Assembly: GCA_002785065.1 (NCBI GenBank)
Contig: PFLI01000171.1
Location: 1 to 8,520, forward strand
Source of the DNA: Candidatus Roizmanbacteria bacterium CG_4_10_14_0_8_um_filter_33_9
Lineage (GTDB): Bacteria > Patescibacteriota > Microgenomatia > UBA1406 > GWC2-37-13
Direction of reading: 5' to 3'
DNA: 8,520 nucleotides
Shown: positions 5,083 through 8,520 of the stretch, one piece after another
Layout of the letters: every line of letters starts with the position of its first letter
Numbering within the stretch: the stretch's first letter is position 1
Program-made: the position numbers and the translations under genes
The notes under the pieces: model-generated
What the model was told of the DNA's origin: nothing
Seen by the model: the letters and a program-made list of their open reading frames with translations, nothing else
The model's database searches: none

Positions 5083-5582
5083 TTATTGGGCTATTTTTTT
5101 TGGAATTAGTTTATTGCGAAGATAGATCCTTTCTTTTTTAAATGGCCACGTATGTATAAGCCACATATATAATAGCTCAAAAATCATTTCATAATTTCCT
5201 TTATCAAATTCTTTTTTGGTAATCCAAAACGAAAAATCCACGTCAAATTTTCCTTTCTTTTCGGGATAAAAAAGATCAATGGGATAAATATAAACACATC
5301 CCACATATTTAAGGTTAGATTTTTTTTTATAATGAATGAAAATAATTGTTTATATTCTGCACTCAGTTCAAGCCAGGCAAGATCTTTATAATTTTCCTCC
5401 AAACTACAAACAAACGGCCATTCTTTTCTTGATCTGCCACCACGAGTTTTAAAAATTGTTTCTGCATTATTTGTCAAAACAAGCCAGTCCTCCATAACAT
5501 CCTGCGTTGTTATCGGTACAAGAAAATACATATTGTTCATGTCTGTTTTTTTTGGAACTGAAAAGGATTTTGGAATAAACAT
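5083..5582 (-). pseudogene. GNAT-like N-acetyltransferase, frameshifted at an A9 tract
   Basis: The first half from ATG 5582 (MFIPKSFSVP, then FLVPITTQDVMEDW, WPFVCSLEENYKDLAWLE) and the second half in another frame (GCVYIYPIDLFY, then DVDFSFWITKKEFDKG and a helix ending HTWPF) are consecutive parts of one GNAT-like protein. That family pairs a WP..TLEEN..DL segment with a GCVYIYP strand. The frames meet at nine A residues (minus strand, 5328-5320). Adding one A restores a 166-residue product in which the IIKKK.SNLKYVGCVYI junction is natural. Left unshifted, the first frame stops at 5184. GNAT enzymes move an acyl group from acyl-CoA to an amine; the acceptor is unknown. It starts 11 nt after the radical SAM stop, so it belongs to that operon. 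Alternatives to decay are assembly error or transcriptional slippage on the A9 run. Confidence 0.82.
5320..5328 (-). other. A9 homopolymer at the GNAT frameshift point
   Basis: Nine A residues in the sense strand (T on the plus strand) lie exactly where the two GNAT reading frames meet. The stretch ATA AAA AAA AAT contains the A AAA AAA slippery heptamer. Homopolymers of this length cause both sequencing deletions and RNA polymerase slippage. Confidence 0.8.
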
Positions 5583-5593
5583 ATGTGTTATTT

Positions 5594-6700
5594 TTAATTT
5601 TTTTTAGGAAGCAAAACAAATTTTCTAATATCTTCTTCAATGGTACATGAGTCGCAATTTGCACAACCATAGTTTTTATCTGGATTAATATGATACTTAA
5701 TCATGTCTTTAGCTAATTTATATCCCAATTTTAATAAATTTTCAGGATCGGCAGGTACTTTGTTTGCATAAGCTGATGTGCCCCATGGTTTAAAAGGAAG
5801 TAATGTTATTCTTACTCCCTTTTTGCTTATTTCATGGATACCTTCAAGAGTGCTTTTAAATGGTTCAAGTTTTGTTATCAAAACGGTATTGGTTTTATTT
5901 TTATCAAGCTTTTTTTGGACAAAATCCCAGACCTCAAAATATCTCTGTTTGGGGATTCTTGATTTACCCGGACATATCTCGTGGCGAAGAACATCATCCC
6001 AGATTTCTATATTAAAACCAAATCCACTTGCTCCTGCGTTTATTAGTTCTTCAATATATTTATTTTCATCAGGAGGAGTCATTTCTATCCAAATAGGTAT
6101 GTTTTTATTTTTTTCTCTGATTTTTTTCACACACGATAAAAAAAATTCACTACCTTTACTGGGAATAAGTTTTGTTCCACCGCCTAAACAAACCTGATAC
6201 TGGTTATTTTCCTCATATGCTTGTAGTGCTGTTTCAACGATTTCTTCAGCAGATGAATCATACCATTTGCATCCAGTACCGCAAAATTTACATCCCTTAC
6301 CGATCATTTGGTATCCACAACCTGCATATTGTTGATGTAAATAATGTGTCCCTTCATGAGCAAAGACCTTAGACATAGGTTTATGGGATGTTGTTGTGTT
6401 TTGATACCAGTGGGGCATGGTAATAGAATCAATGCGAATTACTGATCCATCATCATGTTTCAAGTAGAAAAATTGCTGTTTTTTTACGATTTCATATGAA
6501 GAATTTTTGTCAAATACAAATGTTGTTGAAGCTAGAACAGGAATTTTAGTATCAAGAATAAAATGAAGCCCTACAAAACCACCGCCCTTGATAATATTAT
6601 TCGGATTTTGTTTACGGTAAAACTCAATCGACCATTTATTTTCCCGTATACCATAACATAACAACTGCGCTTTGATTTCAATAAGCTTTTTATAATCCAT
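5594..6700 (-). CDS. Radical SAM protein with an atypical C-x8-C-x2-C cluster motif
   Basis: This 368-residue protein has an N-terminal beta-rich domain (about 1-115) and then a radical SAM barrel. The cluster cysteines appear to be C128, C137 and C140 (AGCGYQMIGKGCKFC), a C-x8-C-x2-C spacing instead of C-x3-C-x2-C. C144 is close by. LGGGTK (172-177) would be the SAM-contacting Gly-rich strand. FGFNIEIWDDVLRHEICPGK (227-246) and LPFKPWGTSA (301-310) match conserved strands of the barrel. The C-terminus has C346-x2-C349-x2-C352, perhaps a metal site or auxiliary cluster. The overall layout recalls the uncharacterised MSMEG_0568-type radical SAM proteins; this is recognition by eye. The reaction is unknown. 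The gene starts 1 nt after the dehydrogenase-like gene and precedes the GNAT-like gene, so the three are probably one pathway. Confidence 0.85.
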   Translation of the reverse strand: MDYKKLIEIKAQLLCYGIRENKWSIEFYRKQNPNNIIKGGGFVGLHFILDTKIPVLASTTFVFDKNSSYEIVKKQQFFYLKHDDGSVIRIDSITMPHWYQNTTTSHKPMSKVFAHEGTHYLHQQYAGCGYQMIGKGCKFCGTGCKWYDSSAEEIVETALQAYEENNQYQVCLGGGTKLIPSKGSEFFLSCVKKIREKNKNIPIWIEMTPPDENKYIEELINAGASGFGFNIEIWDDVLRHEICPGKSRIPKQRYFEVWDFVQKKLDKNKTNTVLITKLEPFKSTLEGIHEISKKGVRITLLPFKPWGTSAYANKVPADPENLLKLGYKLAKDMIKYHINPDKNYGCANCDSCTIEEDIRKFVLLPKKN

Positions 6701-6701
6701 A

Positions 6702-7649
6702 TTATATTTTAATTACATCTTTTGGTTTTCCTTTTGCTATCGCGATAATATTATCAACCCAAATTTGATAACAGCGTTCGATTGACTCTTTGGTATACCA
6801 ACCATATCCTTTAATAGCGAATACCTGTTCTAAGCCGGCAAGAGGCCCGCTTTCCAGATCTTCTGCTTCAAATACATATGATTTTACTTTTTGAGATTTG
6901 ACTGCAGCAACCATAGCTGTCTCATCGATAATACTGCGATCTGCAGTGTTGACAACAATCGATCCGTTTTTCATCTGTTTCAGCTCTTTTTTGCTGATGA
7001 AATGTTCATTTTCTTTTCGGTGGGTCGTGTGAATAACAATAGCATCCGACTCTTTTAAAACCTCACTGAGTGATTTCATCACAACACCAGGAATATGTTT
7101 TGGTGAATGATTGTAAGCGATGACTTTCATTCCGATCGCACGAGCCAGTTCTGCTGTCCTGCTTCCGATATTGCCAATGCCAATAACTCCCAATGTTTTT
7201 CCTTTTAGTTCCATTCCCAGTTCCAATGTATACTTTCCGTTCATCGTCCTTTTTTCTGAAAGCAATATATTTTTTGCAGCTGCCAAAAGAAGGGCAAGGG
7301 TATGTTCAGCGACTGCCTCACGTGAATATCCGGGAATATTGGTGACTGGTATATTTCTTTTTTTGCAATAATCCAGATCAATCCACCCATAAGAAGTTGT
7401 TGATAGAGCAACTCCCTTCAAATTTGGAAGTGATTTTATAAGCTGCATTAATACTGGTTTTGCTTTTTCAAACCCGCCAAGATTGTCCGGATCTGCAGCC
7501 AAGACGTTTGCTCCTTTTATTAATTTTAATAAATAATCAGTTTTACAAATCTTTTGCGTATTTGTATAGATAACTTCACCGAGTGAAGCGAGAGTTTTTT
7601 GCTGGGTTTTTGTAAATATTGTTTGGGGAACAAGAACTGCAATTTTCAT
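6702..7649 (-). CDS. D-2-hydroxyacid dehydrogenase-like NAD-binding protein with a degenerate active site
   Basis: This 315-residue protein has the usual two-domain layout. The substrate domain covers about 1-100 and 285-315. The Rossmann domain carries GVIGIGNIGSRTAELA (G157-x-G159-x2-G162). SREAVAEHTLALLLA (109-123), VVNTADRSIID (232-242) and GWYTKESIE (283-291) are further family landmarks. Family members reduce 2-keto acids with NAD(P)H using an Arg-Glu-His set. Here the NTARG segment reads NTADR, so the Arg position is Asp with Arg one residue later. The (P)H.(A/G)WYT segment reads KGYGWYT, so the His position is Gly281. The protein may be inactive, bind NAD as a sensor, or use different chemistry. 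It heads the operon with the radical SAM and GNAT-like genes, behind a TGATATAAT promoter. Confidence 0.88.
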   Translation of the reverse strand: MKIAVLVPQTIFTKTQQKTLASLGEVIYTNTQKICKTDYLLKLIKGANVLAADPDNLGGFEKAKPVLMQLIKSLPNLKGVALSTTSYGWIDLDYCKKRNIPVTNIPGYSREAVAEHTLALLLAAAKNILLSEKRTMNGKYTLELGMELKGKTLGVIGIGNIGSRTAELARAIGMKVIAYNHSPKHIPGVVMKSLSEVLKESDAIVIHTTHRKENEHFISKKELKQMKNGSIVVNTADRSIIDETAMVAAVKSQKVKSYVFEAEDLESGPLAGLEQVFAIKGYGWYTKESIERCYQIWVDNIIAIAKGKPKDVIKI

Positions 7650-7675
7650 ATTTTAGGAATAAATGAATAATAGTT

Positions 7676-7684
7676 ATTATATCA
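7676..7684 (-). promoter_or_regulatory. Extended -10 (TGA TATAAT) of the dehydrogenase/radical SAM/GNAT operon
   Basis: TGA TATAAT (7684-7676) is a perfect extended -10 in the 63-bp gap between rlmN and the dehydrogenase-like gene. The predicted start is near 7669, a leader of about 20 nt with no Shine-Dalgarno sequence. The -35 region is weak, as is common with extended -10 promoters. It suggests the operon is transcribed independently of rlmN. Confidence 0.6.
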
Positions 7685-7712
7685 AACTAATATAGATGTT
7701 TAATCAATTCCC

Positions 7713-8520
7713 TTATACTCCTGCAAGCTGTCCGCATGCTGCTTTTATATCATCACCCATAGTAACGCGAATCGTATTTGAAATACCGTTTTCAGAAAGA
7801 ATATGCGAGAAGGTATGAATCGATTTTAACGATGATCGTTTAAATAGTGCCCCATTAATTGGATTGTAGGGAATGAGGTTGATATGAGCAAGGTCAGAAT
7901 TTGTATTACCAATGAGTTCAACAAGTAAATAGGCGTGTTCAGGCAAATCGTTTACACCGTCAATAAGAATATATTCATAACTTACTCGAAGTTGAGTGCG
8001 GATAGCAAAAGATTTAACTGCTACAATAAGTTCGGGAAGCGGATATTTTTTGGCAATTGGCATAATAGATTCACGAAGTTTTTGATCAGGACTATGGAGA
8101 CTAAGCGCAAGTCTTCCTTTATATCCTTGTTTAATCAGTTCTTTTATTTGAGGAGTAATACCGGAAGTTGATATAGTTATCCTACGAATACCAATACCGA
8201 GTAATTCCGGATTATTTAAGACTTTGATTGCTTCCATTACATTTTCAAAATTAAGCAATGGTTCTCCCATACCCATAAAGACAATGTTCGTTACTGATTG
8301 TTTTTGTTTTTTAAGAATACGTGCAAAGTAAAGTACCTGATCAACAATTTCTCTTGACGATAAATTACCTATAAATTTCATTTTTCCTGTCGCGCAAAAT
8401 TTACACCCTAAAGGACATCCAATCATGCAGCTTACACAAACAGTATTTCTTTTATCATTATGCTTCATCAATACCGATTCAAATAGTTTTCCATCAGAAA
8501 TTCGTTTAAATAAAACTTTG
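7713..8520 (-). CDS. rlmN: 23S rRNA (adenine-2503-C2)-methyltransferase RlmN, 5' end beyond the window
   Basis: The frame is open from the right edge: KVLFKRISDGKLFESVLMKH precedes the internal ATG, as in RlmN, so the 268 visible residues lack about 80-100 at the N-terminus. NTVCVSC is followed by CPLGCKFCATGK, the C-x3-C-x2-C cluster of radical SAM methyl synthases. FMGMGEPLLN is the SAM-contacting motif, and IRRITISTSG and LALSLHS are family hallmarks. The C-terminal ACGQL holds the Cys that carries the methyl group, and the Cys of VCVSC is its partner. RlmN methylates C2 of A2503 in 23S rRNA at the peptidyl-transferase centre and usually also A37 of some tRNAs. It is a housekeeping gene. 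The downstream operon has its own promoter. Nothing looks unusual in the part seen. Confidence 0.95.
   Translation of the reverse strand, partial: KVLFKRISDGKLFESVLMKHNDKRNTVCVSCMIGCPLGCKFCATGKMKFIGNLSSREIVDQVLYFARILKKQKQSVTNIVFMGMGEPLLNFENVMEAIKVLNNPELLGIGIRRITISTSGITPQIKELIKQGYKGRLALSLHSPDQKLRESIMPIAKKYPLPELIVAVKSFAIRTQLRVSYEYILIDGVNDLPEHAYLLVELIGNTNSDLAHINLIPYNPINGALFKRSSLKSIHTFSHILSENGISNTIRVTMGDDIKAACGQLAGV

Noticed and set aside
5041..5100. Terminator between the zinc-ribbon gene and the converging GNAT-like gene
   Set aside because: T/A runs exist at 5041-5048 and 5094-5101, but I could find no convincing GC stem next to either.
5320..5328. Programmed -1 ribosomal frameshift at A AAA AAA
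   Set aside because: The heptamer is present, but I see no stable stem-loop or pseudoknot downstream and no reason for two products of this GNAT-like protein. A deletion or slippage is simpler.
5778..6197. Plus-strand frame (139 codons) opposite the radical SAM gene
   Set aside because: It is complementary to conserved radical SAM segments, and the hydrophobic translation is an artefact of the antisense strand.
1..8520. CRISPR array, tRNA or rRNA genes, transposase, toxin-antitoxin or defence genes
   Set aside because: No regularly spaced repeats, cloverleaf sequence, transposase motif or matching protein was found on either strand.

Overview
The window looks like a bacterial chromosome segment from a small, AT-rich genome, most likely a Candidate Phyla Radiation (Patescibacteria) lineage of Microgenomates type. 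That placement is inference. It rests on AT-rich, Lys/Asn/Ile-rich proteins, a TrmB-type regulator, a bacterial RlmN, near-consensus bacterial promoters, almost no Shine-Dalgarno sequences, and several short lineage-specific proteins. TGA is used as a stop (trmB-like gene), so the Gracilibacteria/SR1 code in which TGA reads as Gly is unlikely.

Left part (1-1216): a secreted protein of unknown function is split between two frames at a TAATG junction (589 down to the left edge). A palindromic REP/MITE-like repeat (635-720) separates it from a divergently transcribed Nudix hydrolase. Centre-left (1198-3433, minus strand): a compact trmB-like / EamA transporter / HAD phosphatase operon. It is read from a consensus TTGACA-17-TATAAT promoter flanked by two copies of a probable operator. 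The HAD gene runs tail to tail into the Nudix gene with a 19-bp overlap.

Centre (3539-5058): a small membrane protein, a 2H-phosphoesterase (LigT-like) gene broken by a 1-base frameshift, and a divergent small Cys4 zinc-ribbon protein. Right (5083-7649, minus strand): a three-gene unit whose members are nearly contiguous. It encodes a D-2-hydroxyacid-dehydrogenase-like Rossmann protein that has lost expected catalytic residues, a radical SAM protein with an atypical C-x8-C-x2-C cluster motif, and a GNAT-like protein frameshifted at an A9 tract. The right edge holds most of rlmN, cut by the window end.

Two themes run through the window. First, several genes have a TGTTAnnnT-type extended -10 placed so that transcription should begin at or next to the start codon, which suggests leaderless mRNAs. 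Second, three reading frames are interrupted, and each would be restored by adding one base. This points to homopolymer errors in the assembly, gene decay or slippage. The least understood unit is the dehydrogenase-like / radical SAM / GNAT operon.
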